From: Thiomicrorhabdus sp. Milos-T2
Lineage (GTDB): Bacteria > Pseudomonadota > Gammaproteobacteria > Thiomicrospirales > Thiomicrospiraceae
Reading direction: 5' to 3'
Length of the DNA stretch: 64,000 bases
Assembly: GCF_000702325.1 (NCBI RefSeq)
Contig: NZ_KL370892.1
Span: 186,001 to 250,000 of the forward strand
Part shown: positions 11,665 through 20,926 of the stretch, piece after piece
Layout of the letters: every line of letters begins with the position of its first letter
Position numbering within the stretch: position 1 is the stretch's first letter
The notes under the pieces: generated by a model
Seen by the model: only the letters and a program-made list of their open reading frames with translations
Told to the model about the DNA's origin: nothing
The model's database searches: none
Translations under genes and position numbers: made by a program

Positions 11665-12689
11665 TGCAAAGTATTTCTGAAACCCTTTTATATGAAATAA
11701 GTGCGGTCCTGCTTGAGTGTCAACCGGATGACAATTTAGTTAGAGTCACGCCAGAAACAGAATGGTTTGAATACCTATTCTCTGCCTCCAGCTTGATGGA
11801 TAAATACCACATTGATAAACATTTACCCTTTTTGAGTAATTTTTTAATTGATGCAAAAGAGCATTGGAAACAAGGTAAAGAGGGATGCATTAATTCAGGC
11901 CCGTGGGTGGAAATGTACCAAGGTCAAGAACTCGCATTGGAAGCCTTAGCACTTAACTTTTCACGAAAACACTTTATTTTAATTAAGAACTTGGGTGAAA
12001 CCTACCTTGAGTTAAGCAACACGTTACAAATTGCACGCGATAATCTGTTGACCGCTGAAAAGCTCGAAAAAGAACTTATAAAACGAAATGCAATGTTAAA
12101 ACACCGCGAAGAACAAATTGCTTTGCGATTATTGGCGGCTGCTGATTACCGAGATGAAGAAACCGGTGCGCACATTCAGCGCATAGGGCTTTATTCAAAA
12201 GCCATCGCAACCGCGCTCAACCTCAATCAAGATATTCTAGAAAATATTCAAATTGCCGCTTCGATGCATGATATTGGTAAAATTGCCATCCCAGATCATA
12301 TTTTGCTTAAACCTGGTTCATTTGAACCAGACGAACTCAAACAGATGCGTACGCATGCTGAACTCGGTGCCAAAATGCTTAAAGGTACCGATATTCCACT
12401 GTTAAACATGGGATACTCTATCGCCATGAATCACCACGAAAAGTGGGATGGCACTGGCTACCCCAACAACTTAAAAGGTGAGCAAATTCCAATCGAGGCT
12501 AGAATTGTGGCGATTGTCGATGTATACGATGCGATGTTAAGTGCACGTCCTTATAAAAAACCTTTCTCAGAAGATTTTGTCTTGCAACATATGACGGAAA
12601 ATAGAGGCCTTCATTTTGATCCCAATGTATTTGATACCTTCCTCTCAATTCTTCCAGAAATACGTCGGATTAGAAGTGAGGTCCAATAA
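11664..12689 (+). CDS. HD-GYP domain protein (putative c-di-GMP phosphodiesterase)
   Basis: 341 residues. The N-terminal ~140 residues are unrecognised and carry no receiver (REC) domain signature; a short helical linker follows (residues ~130-160). The HD-GYP domain has intact key motifs: the metal-site MHDIGKIAIPDHILLKPG (about residues 200-217), NHHEKWDGTGYPNNLKG (GYP motif) and IVAIVDVYDAMLSARPYKK. These are the residues of active c-di-GMP hydrolases. The gene starts at the last base of the GTPase stop codon, so expression is coupled. Inference: c-di-GMP turnover is an input to or output of the GTPase/OmpA complex. Confidence 0.9.
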   Translation: MQSISETLLYEISAVLLECQPDDNLVRVTPETEWFEYLFSASSLMDKYHIDKHLPFLSNFLIDAKEHWKQGKEGCINSGPWVEMYQGQELALEALALNFSRKHFILIKNLGETYLELSNTLQIARDNLLTAEKLEKELIKRNAMLKHREEQIALRLLAAADYRDEETGAHIQRIGLYSKAIATALNLNQDILENIQIAASMHDIGKIAIPDHILLKPGSFEPDELKQMRTHAELGAKMLKGTDIPLLNMGYSIAMNHHEKWDGTGYPNNLKGEQIPIEARIVAIVDVYDAMLSARPYKKPFSEDFVLQHMTENRGLHFDPNVFDTFLSILPEIRRIRSEVQ

Positions 12690-12780
12690 ACACCCATACC
12701 CATTCAAATCCCGTCTCTATAAATAGGGCTATCATCACGCCATGCCCATTTAAATTCACCTCTCAATTAAAGTACCGTAC

Positions 12781-12788
12781 CAGGCCTG
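12781..12788. repeat. CAGGCCTG palindrome, intergenic copy
   Basis: Copy of the dispersed palindrome, as GTACCAGGCCTGTT, in the 142-bp spacer upstream of recG. The right arm is degenerate. Confidence 0.65.
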
Positions 12789-12831
12789 TTGGATTTTGAT
12801 AAAATTCTATTCCTCTAATTAAGATTGAATT

Positions 12832-14904
12832 ATGCTATCTGAATACTCGCTCAACAACCTAAAAGGCGTTGGTCCTAAGCAACTTGAAAAGCTCCAAAAA
12901 CTGGGGCTTTTTGTCGTTGAAGATTTACTGTTTCACTTACCCCTTCGATATCAAGATAAAACCAAAGTTACCGCAATAGAAATGGCTCGCATTGGCAGTG
13001 AGGTGTTAATTGATGGTGAAATTTTTTCTCAAGCCTTAACGCGCGGTAAAAGAAACAGTTTACTGGTTAAAATACAGTCTCAAGAAGGCACCATTCTTAC
13101 CTTACGTTTTTTTCATTTTCATTATCGTCAGGCTCAACAGTTTACACGAGGTAAAAATTTACGCGTGTTTGGTGAACTGCGTTCAGGCCCTAATGGTCTT
13201 GAAATGGTACACCCAAGCTACCAATTCATTACTCCAAACAACCCTCCTGAACTTGAGAGCACCCTAACACCAACCTATCCCACTACTGAAGGCTTAGGCC
13301 AAGCATCTTTACTTAAACTAATTCAACAAGCTATTACCCTATTTAAGCAACATCCTTTGCAAGAGCTATTACCTCAACGCTTATTAAATGAACTCCAACT
13401 GCCTGACCTTAATAGTGCAATATTAACCCTGCATCAACCTCAGCCAGAGGATGACTTAGAGAAAATCAAACAATTTTCCCACCCCGCACAACAACGCCTT
13501 ATTGTTGAAGAATTAATCAGTCAACAAGCTGGCTTACAGCTATTAAGACAAACTGAGCAAAAACGCTCCGCACCTGCCTTGCCTCATAGCCAAGCTTGTA
13601 ATGCCCTTTTAGCTAGCCTCCCTTTTACACTCACTCAAGCCCAACAACGAGTTTTACAAGAGATACAAAAAGACTTAACCCTACCTCACCCAATGCAACG
13701 TTTAGTGCAAGGAGATGTGGGTTCAGGTAAAACGGTTATTGCCGCCTTAGCGGCAATACAAGCTGCTGATGCTGGCTACCAGGTAGCGGTAATGGCACCT
13801 ACAGAAATATTAGCTGAACAGCATTTAAATGCATTCTTAGAATGGTTAGAGCCGCTTAACATTAAAGTTGCTGCATTAAACGGACGAATGAAAACGGCTG
13901 AGAAACGATTTCAATTAGCACAAATTGAATCAGGAGAAGCCAAAGTTGTTATTGGTACCCACGCTCTGTTTCAAGATAGCGTTATCTTTAACCAACTCGG
14001 CCTGGTTGTCATTGATGAACAACATCGTTTTGGGGTTCATCAACGCTTAGCTCTGCATGAAAAAGGTCAAAACCAAGAGATTCATCCTCATCAACTGGTT
14101 ATGACTGCCACTCCGATTCCACGAACCTTAGCCATGACGGCTTATGGCGATTTGGATTTATCCGTTATTGATGAGCTTCCACCAGGAAGAAAACCAATTG
14201 AAACCGCGGTTTTAAGTAATGAAAAACGCGCCTCGGTAATGGAACACCTCTACGCAAAATGTAAACAAGGCATTCAAGCTTATTGGGTCTGTCCTTTAAT
14301 AGAAGAATCAGAGTTATTACATGCACAAGCTGCAGAAGTTACCGCCACCCAGTTTACCGATTATTGGCCTGACTTAAGAGTGGGGTTGGTTCATGGTCGC
14401 TTAAAAGGTGAACAAAAAGCCGCCGTCATGAATGCCTTTAAAAATCATGAATTAGATTTATTAGTCGCCACCACGGTAATAGAAGTAGGTGTCAACGTGC
14501 CTAATTCAAGCTTAATGATTATAGAAAATGCAGAACGGCTAGGTTTAGCTCAGCTTCACCAATTACGAGGTCGAGTGGGACGTGGTGACCTACAAAGTCA
14601 TTGCGTATTGCTCTATCAAGCTCCTCTTTCGGAAACTGGAAAAGCACGTTTAAATATTATGCGTGATACCACGGATGGGTTTAGAATTGCCGAGGAAGAT
14701 TTAAAAATTCGAGGCCCTGGAGAAATCCTTGGAACTAAACAAACCGGAGGTTTACAATTTCGTATTGCAGACCTCAAACGTGACAGTCAATGGATTCCAA
14801 CCGCGCAGCATTGGGCGCAAATCTTGGTAAAAGAAGATGCTAAAATCGTAGAAAAACTTCAAGCTCGCTGGGTTGGAGAAAAGATAGAGTATCAACATGC
14901 ATAA
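12832..14904 (+). CDS. recG: ATP-dependent DNA helicase RecG
   Basis: Branch-migration helicase that remodels stalled replication forks and Holliday junctions. The 690-residue protein has the N-terminal wedge/OB region (LKGVGPKQLEKLQKLGL at the start), Walker A GDVGSGKTVIAALA, the DEQH box VIDEQHRFG, motif III MTATPIPRTLAMTAYGDLD and the C-terminal GRVGRG and RGPGEILGTKQTG segments. All are intact and length is normal. recG is often near spoT in gammaproteobacteria; here the four-gene GTPase operon lies between them. ubiC follows 29 bp later on the same strand. Confidence 0.98.
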   Translation: MLSEYSLNNLKGVGPKQLEKLQKLGLFVVEDLLFHLPLRYQDKTKVTAIEMARIGSEVLIDGEIFSQALTRGKRNSLLVKIQSQEGTILTLRFFHFHYRQAQQFTRGKNLRVFGELRSGPNGLEMVHPSYQFITPNNPPELESTLTPTYPTTEGLGQASLLKLIQQAITLFKQHPLQELLPQRLLNELQLPDLNSAILTLHQPQPEDDLEKIKQFSHPAQQRLIVEELISQQAGLQLLRQTEQKRSAPALPHSQACNALLASLPFTLTQAQQRVLQEIQKDLTLPHPMQRLVQGDVGSGKTVIAALAAIQAADAGYQVAVMAPTEILAEQHLNAFLEWLEPLNIKVAALNGRMKTAEKRFQLAQIESGEAKVVIGTHALFQDSVIFNQLGLVVIDEQHRFGVHQRLALHEKGQNQEIHPHQLVMTATPIPRTLAMTAYGDLDLSVIDELPPGRKPIETAVLSNEKRASVMEHLYAKCKQGIQAYWVCPLIEESELLHAQAAEVTATQFTDYWPDLRVGLVHGRLKGEQKAAVMNAFKNHELDLLVATTVIEVGVNVPNSSLMIIENAERLGLAQLHQLRGRVGRGDLQSHCVLLYQAPLSETGKARLNIMRDTTDGFRIAEEDLKIRGPGEILGTKQTGGLQFRIADLKRDSQWIPTAQHWAQILVKEDAKIVEKLQARWVGEKIEYQHA

Positions 14905-14933
14905 AACAATAAAAGTGAATTTCTAGGTTTCTT

Positions 14934-15572
14934 ATGGCATCTACCCCCCCTTTAAATAGGCTTGCAAAAATTAAAGCACTAATGCAAGAAAAGCAAAAAG
15001 CCAATTCCTCCATAAAGCCACAATTTTGGAAGCCTTCTGGGTTATTATGCCGAATATCCCCGTCTAAAAAAATTCAATCCTGGCTTACAACGCCAACTTC
15101 ACTAACCGCAAAATTGCGAGTTTTATGCCCTAATCTATATGTAGTTGTATTATCAGAAAAATTTGAACTCCCGCTACTTTATGAAGCTCAAAAATTGGGA
15201 ATTGATAGAGATGAAGAAGTTTGGGTACGCTGTGTACTACTAAAATGTGACCAAAAAAATTGGGTATATGCGCGCACCATTATCCCCAATCTAACCGCTC
15301 AAAATCCATGGCACAACCTACAAAATTTAGGTAATAAACCTTTGGGTGAAATTTTATTTGAACTGCCAAGCATTCAGCGTTCAGGGTTTGAATTTTCTAA
15401 AGATACCTTAGCTTTTTGGCCCTACTTAACTGAACACTTAAGTGAAAAAAATGCGGAAAAACTTCCCGGCTTTGCCAGAAGATCTATTTTTAAGCAACAA
15501 AACGCCCCATTATTACTGACCGAAGTCTTTCTACCAGGCCTGGTAGATCCTTTGGCAGATCATGCAATTTAA
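14934..15572 (+). CDS. ubiC: Chorismate lyase
   Basis: Releases pyruvate from chorismate to give 4-hydroxybenzoate, the first committed step of ubiquinone synthesis; the product is prenylated by UbiA, encoded at 61 kb. The 212-residue protein matches UbiC: ARTIIP, KPLGEILFE, and the C-terminal FARRSIF followed by PLLLTEVFLPGL are conserved signatures. It is somewhat longer than typical UbiC (about 165-190) because of the N-terminal ~25 residues, so a downstream start is possible. The last codons overlap a perfect 16-bp copy of the dispersed palindrome. It is probably cotranscribed with recG. Confidence 0.9.
   Translation: MASTPPLNRLAKIKALMQEKQKANSSIKPQFWKPSGLLCRISPSKKIQSWLTTPTSLTAKLRVLCPNLYVVVLSEKFELPLLYEAQKLGIDRDEEVWVRCVLLKCDQKNWVYARTIIPNLTAQNPWHNLQNLGNKPLGEILFELPSIQRSGFEFSKDTLAFWPYLTEHLSEKNAEKLPGFARRSIFKQQNAPLLLTEVFLPGLVDPLADHAI
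15531..15546. repeat. CAGGCCTG palindrome, perfect 16-bp copy in ubiC
   Basis: CTACCAGGCCTGGTAG is a perfect 16-bp palindrome inside the last codons of ubiC, encoding LPGLV. It is the same dispersed sequence as at 31314 and 58918. Confidence 0.8.
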
Positions 15573-15599
15573 GCTACTTAATTAGATCCAAGAACTATA

Positions 15600-15636
15600 G
15601 CCTTTAATATACATTCATCGACTTATGCAAAGGTCT
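15600..15636. repeat. MITE-like dispersed element, right arm only (copy C)
   Basis: GCCTTTAATATACATTCATC followed by GACTTATGCAAAGGTCT matches the right arm of the copies at 5771 and 52008. No convincing left arm is seen. It lies between the convergent ubiC and lipoprotein genes. Confidence 0.5.
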
Positions 15637-15645
15637 GTTTTAGTT

Positions 15646-16197
15646 TTATTTATTTAAATAAGTTTGAGCAAACCATAACTCTAATTTTGTCTGTTCTCGA
15701 TACAAATCCATCATTGCTCTTACAGGCCCGGTATGCGCTAAGGATGGTGAAATATACTGCCAATGTTCATCATAATAAAAAAACCAATAGGGCTCATATT
15801 GACTCTCAAAAGCGGTGTCTGAATCTTCTGAAGGTTTTTGGACATTAACAACGGCCAATGCCCATCGCCCATTTTGTTTTATTTGTTCTACCGTCAGCTT
15901 TAAATTTCCCGCTTCAATATCCTTATGAACTTGACGAAATGATTTAATCAATTTTCCGCTTTTACGCCAGCTTAAGGGTTCGAAGTAGGTTTGTTTTAGC
16001 TGTGATTCATCTCCACTATGTAAAGCACTAAAATATTGATTTATCGTAGGTGATGCCGGCGTCGGTTCAACGGCAGGCTTGCCGCAACCGGTTAACCATA
16101 TAAATGAAAAAACTAAAGCTAACTGCCAAAGCAACGAGAGCCGTTTGTTTTTCATTTCCTTAAGGTTCATCCTTAATTCTTTTAAAAAAAATAACAT
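15646..16197 (-). CDS. Putative lipoprotein of the copper-delivery operon
   Basis: 183-residue (longest form) predicted lipoprotein. A basic N-terminus and hydrophobic stretch end in a lipobox-like IWLTGC, the Cys being followed by Gly-Lys-Pro. Downstream segments such as INQYFSALHSGDESQLKQTY and WQYISPSL suggest a small periplasmic NTF2-like fold, but I cannot assign a function. The first start overlaps the stop of the PCuAC gene by one base; internal ATGs at codons 10 and 15 would give more typical signal peptides. Position after PCuAC, SCO and the Cu-ATPase suggests a role in oxidase maturation. Confidence 0.75.
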   Translation of the reverse strand: MLFFLKELRMNLKEMKNKRLSLLWQLALVFSFIWLTGCGKPAVEPTPASPTINQYFSALHSGDESQLKQTYFEPLSWRKSGKLIKSFRQVHKDIEAGNLKLTVEQIKQNGRWALAVVNVQKPSEDSDTAFESQYEPYWFFYYDEHWQYISPSLAHTGPVRAMMDLYREQTKLELWFAQTYLNK

Positions 16198-16652
16198 CAG
16201 TGGTGCATGCCTTTACTCACTTTAAACTCGATGGTTTTGTGCGAATGGTCACTAAACACTAATGTGATTGGCAAGCTATCGCCTGGTTTGGGTTGGTGAT
16301 GAACGCCCATTAACATAATATGATAACTACCATGTTTCAATGCCACTTGGCCTTTGGCAGGAACGCGTAATTCCTTTATCTCAACCATGCGATGCATATT
16401 ATTTTTGTTAATGCTTTCATGCAGCTGAACACTGTCAAACCCACTGGCTTTTGCTTGTTGTATGACAATCGCTTCATCCGTTGGGTTTTTTAAAACCGCA
16501 AAGGCCCCTAAGGCAAGTGCGCCTGGCGGTGGTGCGCCGACCCACGGCATTTCAACAACAATATCATCTGATTGATCGGCCATGCTTAATGGCGAAAACA
16601 TCACCAGAGAAAGCCCTAAGAACAGCGTTGATAAAGTAACTATTTTTTTCAT
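16197..16652 (-). CDS. PCuAC-type periplasmic copper chaperone
   Basis: 151 residues with a clear signal peptide ending in MADQ. The family signature is present: His and Met ligands in VQLHESINKNNMHRMVEI followed at the usual distance by GSYHIMLMG (the H...M...HxM Cu(I) site), plus a His-rich C-terminus. PCuAC proteins deliver Cu(I) to the CuA or CuB site of haem-copper oxidases, often with SCO. Here SCO and the Cu-ATPase lie just upstream and the ba3-like oxidase genes follow the same strand order, consistent with that role. Confidence 0.92.
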   Translation of the reverse strand: MKKIVTLSTLFLGLSLVMFSPLSMADQSDDIVVEMPWVGAPPPGALALGAFAVLKNPTDEAIVIQQAKASGFDSVQLHESINKNNMHRMVEIKELRVPAKGQVALKHGSYHIMLMGVHHQPKPGDSLPITLVFSDHSHKTIEFKVSKGMHH

Positions 16653-16705
16653 AAGATTTCCTTCTTTTGCATCTTTTGATTGTTGGTCTAAAGAGCTATT
16701 ACTGA

Positions 16706-17398
16706 TTAATTAATTAATTGACTATAGGCTTCTGCCATTTTAGAAGAATCATGCGGGGCTGGGAAAAAACCTACCACTTTTCCTTCTGGGTTGACCATTA
16801 AAATGGTTGTAGAGTGAGAGATAAGATAATTCTTATCAGATGCTTCTGCTAGTATATTTGTATTTTTTTCTTTAAACCAAGCTATTCCTAAAGGATCGCC
16901 AAGCTCAGTCAACTGATCTGGCTTACCGGTTATACCAATAAAATTGGGATCAAAATAATGGGCATATTCCATCGCTCTTTTAGGGCTGTCACGCTTTGGA
17001 TCAATGGAAATAAACACCACTTGGGGCAGTTTTTCTTTGACTATTTTAGTCTCTAATTGCGCATACATATCATGGAGTGCGGTTAACTCTACCGGACAGA
17101 CATCAGGGCAAAATGTATAGCCGAAATAAAGTAAATGCCACTTGCCTTTAAAATCTTGAGTAGAGATATTTCCTTTTCCCGCCATTTCTAATGTGACGCC
17201 TGGCAAGGGTTTCTGGTCCGGCATAGCAAAATACAAATGCGGATCAATCGGCTTATCTGTTTTGGTTAAAAATTGAAAAACTTGAATACCGATCGTTAGA
17301 CTGGTTGCAAGAAATAAAATGGTAAACAGCGCTTTTGTAAAACGAGGCGCCTCATTTGAATTTTCAATGTTTTCCAAATCATTCTTGTTACTTGACAT
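16706..17398 (-). CDS. SCO1/SenC family copper chaperone
   Basis: 230-residue membrane-anchored thioredoxin-fold protein for CuA-site assembly. One N-terminal transmembrane segment (ALFTILFLATSLTIGIQVF) precedes the periplasmic domain. The copper ligands are present: CxxxC in YTFCPDVCPVEL and the distal His in LISHSTTILMV. The start overlaps the end of the Cu-ATPase gene by 11 bp. The partner is probably the subunit II encoded at 22.6-23.1 kb, which has a full CuA site. Confidence 0.94.
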   Translation of the reverse strand: MSSNKNDLENIENSNEAPRFTKALFTILFLATSLTIGIQVFQFLTKTDKPIDPHLYFAMPDQKPLPGVTLEMAGKGNISTQDFKGKWHLLYFGYTFCPDVCPVELTALHDMYAQLETKIVKEKLPQVVFISIDPKRDSPKRAMEYAHYFDPNFIGITGKPDQLTELGDPLGIAWFKEKNTNILAEASDKNYLISHSTTILMVNPEGKVVGFFPAPHDSSKMAEAYSQLIN

Positions 17399-20054
17399 TT
17401 TTTTCTCCCACTTTTAACCGTAATGAATTAGATATAACAATAAAAGAGCTTAAAGACATCCCTAGAGCGGCGCCCCATGGCGGAATTAACCCCAATGCAG
17501 CAAATGGGACCGCTGTAAAATTATAGCCAATTGCCCAGGTTAAATTCTGTAATATAATTCGACGCGTTCGTATGGCAATATTGCGCATTTCAGGTAAACG
17601 ATCCAGTTGTTGCGACAACAAAACAAAATCACTGTTTATTTGGGCGAGTTCAGTGGCTTCCGCAAAGGAAATTGAGACATTTGCGGCGGCTAATGTGGGG
17701 GCATCATTAATCCCATCTCCAACCATAATAATTTTATGCCCTTTCTTTTGATGCGCTTGAATCCAGTTTAATTTGCCTTCTGGCGTTTGGTGTCCATGAT
17801 ACTCTTTAATCCCGAGTTTGCTTGCAATTTGCTTTACGGAATCAGGATGATCACCACTTAGAATGATTATTTTATCCATGCCTTGTTTTTTTAGTGCGGC
17901 TAGCGTTTCCGTGACTTTTGGCCTTAGCGCATCTTCTAAAACAAACAATAATTTTAGGCTATTTTCTTTAGCGAGCCCAATCACAATATGGCCTTGATTG
18001 CGTGCAGCGTTAATGATTTCTTGCTGCTGAGAACCTAAACTGTCAATCGATTCTCCGCAAAAATCTAACTTACCAATACGCCAGGTGTTACCATCAATTT
18101 CACCTTTAATTCCCTCTCCGGGCAGATTCACCCGCTTTTCAACTTTAAAAGGCGCTGTATTATGATCTGTATTTTGATGTGTATTCCCTCTATGTAAATT
18201 GGTTTGTGAATTGGTTTGTGATTTAGTATGTAAATCGATATCTATATTTTTAACTGCTTGCGCGATGGGATGCTCAGAATGCCATTCTAAACTGGCAGCA
18301 ATCGCACAAAGATAACCAAAATCATTCTGTGTTTTGGCCTCTAAAAAACCGCCATCACTTGAGGGTTGCCATGCTTCTTTTAAGACAGGTTTACCTAAGG
18401 TTAAAGTGCCTGTTTTATCAAAGACAATGGTATCTGCACTGGTTAGCTCTTCAATCGCTGCCATCCTCATAGGCAAAATGCCTAAACGCGCAAAGTACCC
18501 TGAACTTAATGAAAGTGCTACGGGCGTCGCTAAAGCCAAGGCACAGGGACAGGTAATAATGAGAACAGACACCACAACGGGTAGAACGCGTTCAGGGTCT
18601 ATTTGCCACCAAACTATCATTGTTGTGGATGCAATTATTAACACCGCTAATACAAACCATTTAGCCGCTTGCTGCGCCAAAATAGCATAAATAGGTTTTG
18701 ACTCTATCCCCTTATCAAGCAGGGTTTTAATGTCATTTAGAGTGGATTTATTACTGTTACGCTCAACCTTAATCTTAACAGGTTGATCCACATTGCAGCT
18801 GCCACTGATAATTTGATCGCCAACACGACGAAGGACAGGCATTACTTCACCCGTGAGAAGTGATTCATCAAAACTACTATATCCTTCATACAATATACCA
18901 TCGACTGGCACCGTTTCTCCTGGATTAATCAGAATACAATCGCCTACATTCAGCTCGGTCACTAAAACCGTTTCAACACCATCTACGCCCTCTCGCGTCA
19001 CTTTTTTTGGAATAATCTTTAGCAACCTATCTAAAGAATTCCCGGCAATAATGCGTCCATTTAGCTCAAAATAACGTGCAATTAAAATCAGGACAATAAA
19101 CATGGCGATAGAATCGAAATAAACGTCATGCTGTTGGGTAAATGTGGCGATAACACTGCCGACGTAAGCCGTTGTTAAACCTAACACGATGGGGATATCC
19201 ATACCCAACTGCTTATTTTTCAGATCTCTCCATGCCGACTGATAAAAGTCAGCACCAGAATAGCCCAACATGACGGTCACAACAATTAAATCGGTATAGC
19301 GCCCTATAATTTCCCATAAGGCTAAATTACCATCCTCTTTAATCCCCCCCATCCAATAGGTTGCGATGGCATGTGCCATGACTTCCATCCCTAATAAAAC
19401 AGAAAATAATATTTTAGAAACACTTTTTCTTTTTTGTTCCTCAATCAATTTTTCACGCTGTGTAGGGTCAAAGGGATGGGCTTTATAGCCGATTGAAGCG
19501 ATTGTTTTTAATATCTCTGAAAGCGCAATAACATCAGGATCCCAAACCACTCTTGCTTGATGGGAGGTGTAATCCATATTGACATCCACAACCCCTTCAA
19601 GGGCGCGTAACTGCTGTTCATTCAACCAAACACAGGCAGCACATCGAATGTCTTCTAATATGAGATAAGCTTCTTGCAAGCCATCTTTTTTAGCGCGAAC
19701 AAAACTCTGCTGAACTTCAAGATTATCGTATACCGTTAGGTTCTTTAAAAACTCAGGTAAGCCCTCTGTGGGTCCTTGGCTGCCATCAACGGTTTCTCGG
19801 TGTTGGTAATAGCTTTCCATCCCACTTTCTACAATTGTTTTAGCGACCGCATGGCAACCATAACAACAGAAATAACGTTCTTTCCCTAAAACAGGGTAAC
19901 TTATGTCTAAATTGGGATTATTGGGCAAGCCACATTGATAACAAATAGAAGCGTCAGTAGAGTCAGAAAGGTCATCAGCCTGAGAGGCAATAACCGTAGA
20001 TGAGGTTGTGTCACTTTTAGAAAGGTCATCATCTTGAGAGGTCGTCATCACCAT
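17388..20054 (-). CDS. CcoI/FixI-like Cu(I)-exporting P1B-type ATPase
   Basis: 888 residues. The N-terminus has the Cys-rich region typical of CcoI/FixI (CYQCGLPNNPN and FCCYGCHAVAK), then a heavy-metal-associated domain with DIRCAACVWL, eight predicted membrane segments, the metal-transport motif TCPCALALATP, the phosphorylation site DKTGTLTLGKP, TGEVMP and the hinge MVGDGINDAP. CcoI proteins supply copper to haem-copper oxidases. Oddly, the nucleotide-binding domain holds a T/N/H/Q-rich insertion (about residues 605-635) with internal repetition. It heads a minus-strand operon with SCO, PCuAC and a lipoprotein. Confidence 0.93.
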   Translation of the reverse strand: MVMTTSQDDDLSKSDTTSSTVIASQADDLSDSTDASICYQCGLPNNPNLDISYPVLGKERYFCCYGCHAVAKTIVESGMESYYQHRETVDGSQGPTEGLPEFLKNLTVYDNLEVQQSFVRAKKDGLQEAYLILEDIRCAACVWLNEQQLRALEGVVDVNMDYTSHQARVVWDPDVIALSEILKTIASIGYKAHPFDPTQREKLIEEQKRKSVSKILFSVLLGMEVMAHAIATYWMGGIKEDGNLALWEIIGRYTDLIVVTVMLGYSGADFYQSAWRDLKNKQLGMDIPIVLGLTTAYVGSVIATFTQQHDVYFDSIAMFIVLILIARYFELNGRIIAGNSLDRLLKIIPKKVTREGVDGVETVLVTELNVGDCILINPGETVPVDGILYEGYSSFDESLLTGEVMPVLRRVGDQIISGSCNVDQPVKIKVERNSNKSTLNDIKTLLDKGIESKPIYAILAQQAAKWFVLAVLIIASTTMIVWWQIDPERVLPVVVSVLIITCPCALALATPVALSLSSGYFARLGILPMRMAAIEELTSADTIVFDKTGTLTLGKPVLKEAWQPSSDGGFLEAKTQNDFGYLCAIAASLEWHSEHPIAQAVKNIDIDLHTKSQTNSQTNLHRGNTHQNTDHNTAPFKVEKRVNLPGEGIKGEIDGNTWRIGKLDFCGESIDSLGSQQQEIINAARNQGHIVIGLAKENSLKLLFVLEDALRPKVTETLAALKKQGMDKIIILSGDHPDSVKQIASKLGIKEYHGHQTPEGKLNWIQAHQKKGHKIIMVGDGINDAPTLAAANVSISFAEATELAQINSDFVLLSQQLDRLPEMRNIAIRTRRIILQNLTWAIGYNFTAVPFAALGLIPPWGAALGMSLSSFIVISNSLRLKVGEKNVK

Positions 20055-20129
20055 ATTCAGATACTCAATAATTCAATTAAAAGGTTAAATAAAGTGACAA
20101 CAATAAATATTACAATCTATTGAAAGTAA

Positions 20130-20153
20130 AAGAGTAGCTAAAAAGCTACTCTT
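20130..20153 (-). terminator. Intrinsic terminator after the oxidase operon
   Basis: On the minus strand AAGAGTAGCT-TTTT-AGCTACTCTT is followed by TTACTTT: a perfect 10-bp stem, tetraloop and T-rich tail, 38 bp after the stop of the dihaem cytochrome gene. It separates the oxidase operon from the copper-delivery operon. Confidence 0.75.
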
Positions 20154-20190
20154 ATATGATTAGACATTGAAAAGAAAAACAGAAATCAGG

Positions 20191-20925
20191 TTATTCACCA
20201 TTCATATTGGCAAAGTATTGTGCCATGGCGTTAATTTCTTCATTTGTTAAGGCTTCAGAAATATAGCGCATACGACCATAAATATCGTTATGACGTTTAC
20301 CTGATCTATAATCTTCCATCGTTTTGCGGAAATAAGAAGGATGTTGGCCTGCTAGAGCCGGCATATCCGTTTTACCACCTTCTGCTTTCCAGCCATGGCA
20401 AGATAAGCAGGGTGCAATCATGCGCTTACCATCCCCTCTTTCCAACAGATTTTTAATATTTTTTTGCATCTCTGCAGAGGCAAAATTTTCGACTTTTGGA
20501 CTACTTGGAAGAGGAAAAGAAGCGTAATACTGTGATAAATCCGCCATATCCTGATCACTCAGTTTTTTGGACAAAGAAACCATCACACTTGAAGAAGTGG
20601 TTTCAACGCGTTTTTCATCTTTATAGTCTTTCAACATTTTAAAGGTGTAATTTGCTTGCTGCCCAGCTAAATGAGGCCAGTTTCGTCCTGTCGAAAACCC
20701 TTTTTCACCATGACATGTCATACATAACATGGTTTTATTAAGCTCTGCACCCTTTTTAGGGTCGCCGTTTCGTACAAATCTAATTTGTTCGATATCCCAA
20801 GCGACATTTGAAGAGGGTCCTTGAGAAGAATCCGCTGTCTTTTCCGATCCATAAGCAAACGTAGCACTGAATAAAAGGGCTGTCGTCAAAAACAGTTGGG
20901 GCTTTTTTGTTAGTGTAAACATCAA
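20191..20925 (-). CDS. Dihaem c-type cytochrome (c4-like)
   Basis: 244-residue exported protein with an N-terminal signal peptide (LFLTTALLFSATFAYGS) and two CxxCH haem sites, CMTCHGEKGF and CLSCHGWKAEGG, each followed by a methionine-containing segment. The two-domain layout is that of cytochrome c4, an electron donor to terminal oxidases. The gene starts two bases after the stop of oxidase subunit I and is therefore in the same operon, so it is the likely electron donor to, or a bound subunit of, the ba3-like oxidase. Confidence 0.9.
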   Translation of the reverse strand: MMFTLTKKPQLFLTTALLFSATFAYGSEKTADSSQGPSSNVAWDIEQIRFVRNGDPKKGAELNKTMLCMTCHGEKGFSTGRNWPHLAGQQANYTFKMLKDYKDEKRVETTSSSVMVSLSKKLSDQDMADLSQYYASFPLPSSPKVENFASAEMQKNIKNLLERGDGKRMIAPCLSCHGWKAEGGKTDMPALAGQHPSYFRKTMEDYRSGKRHNDIYGRMRYISEALTNEEINAMAQYFANMNGE

Positions 20926-20926
20926 A

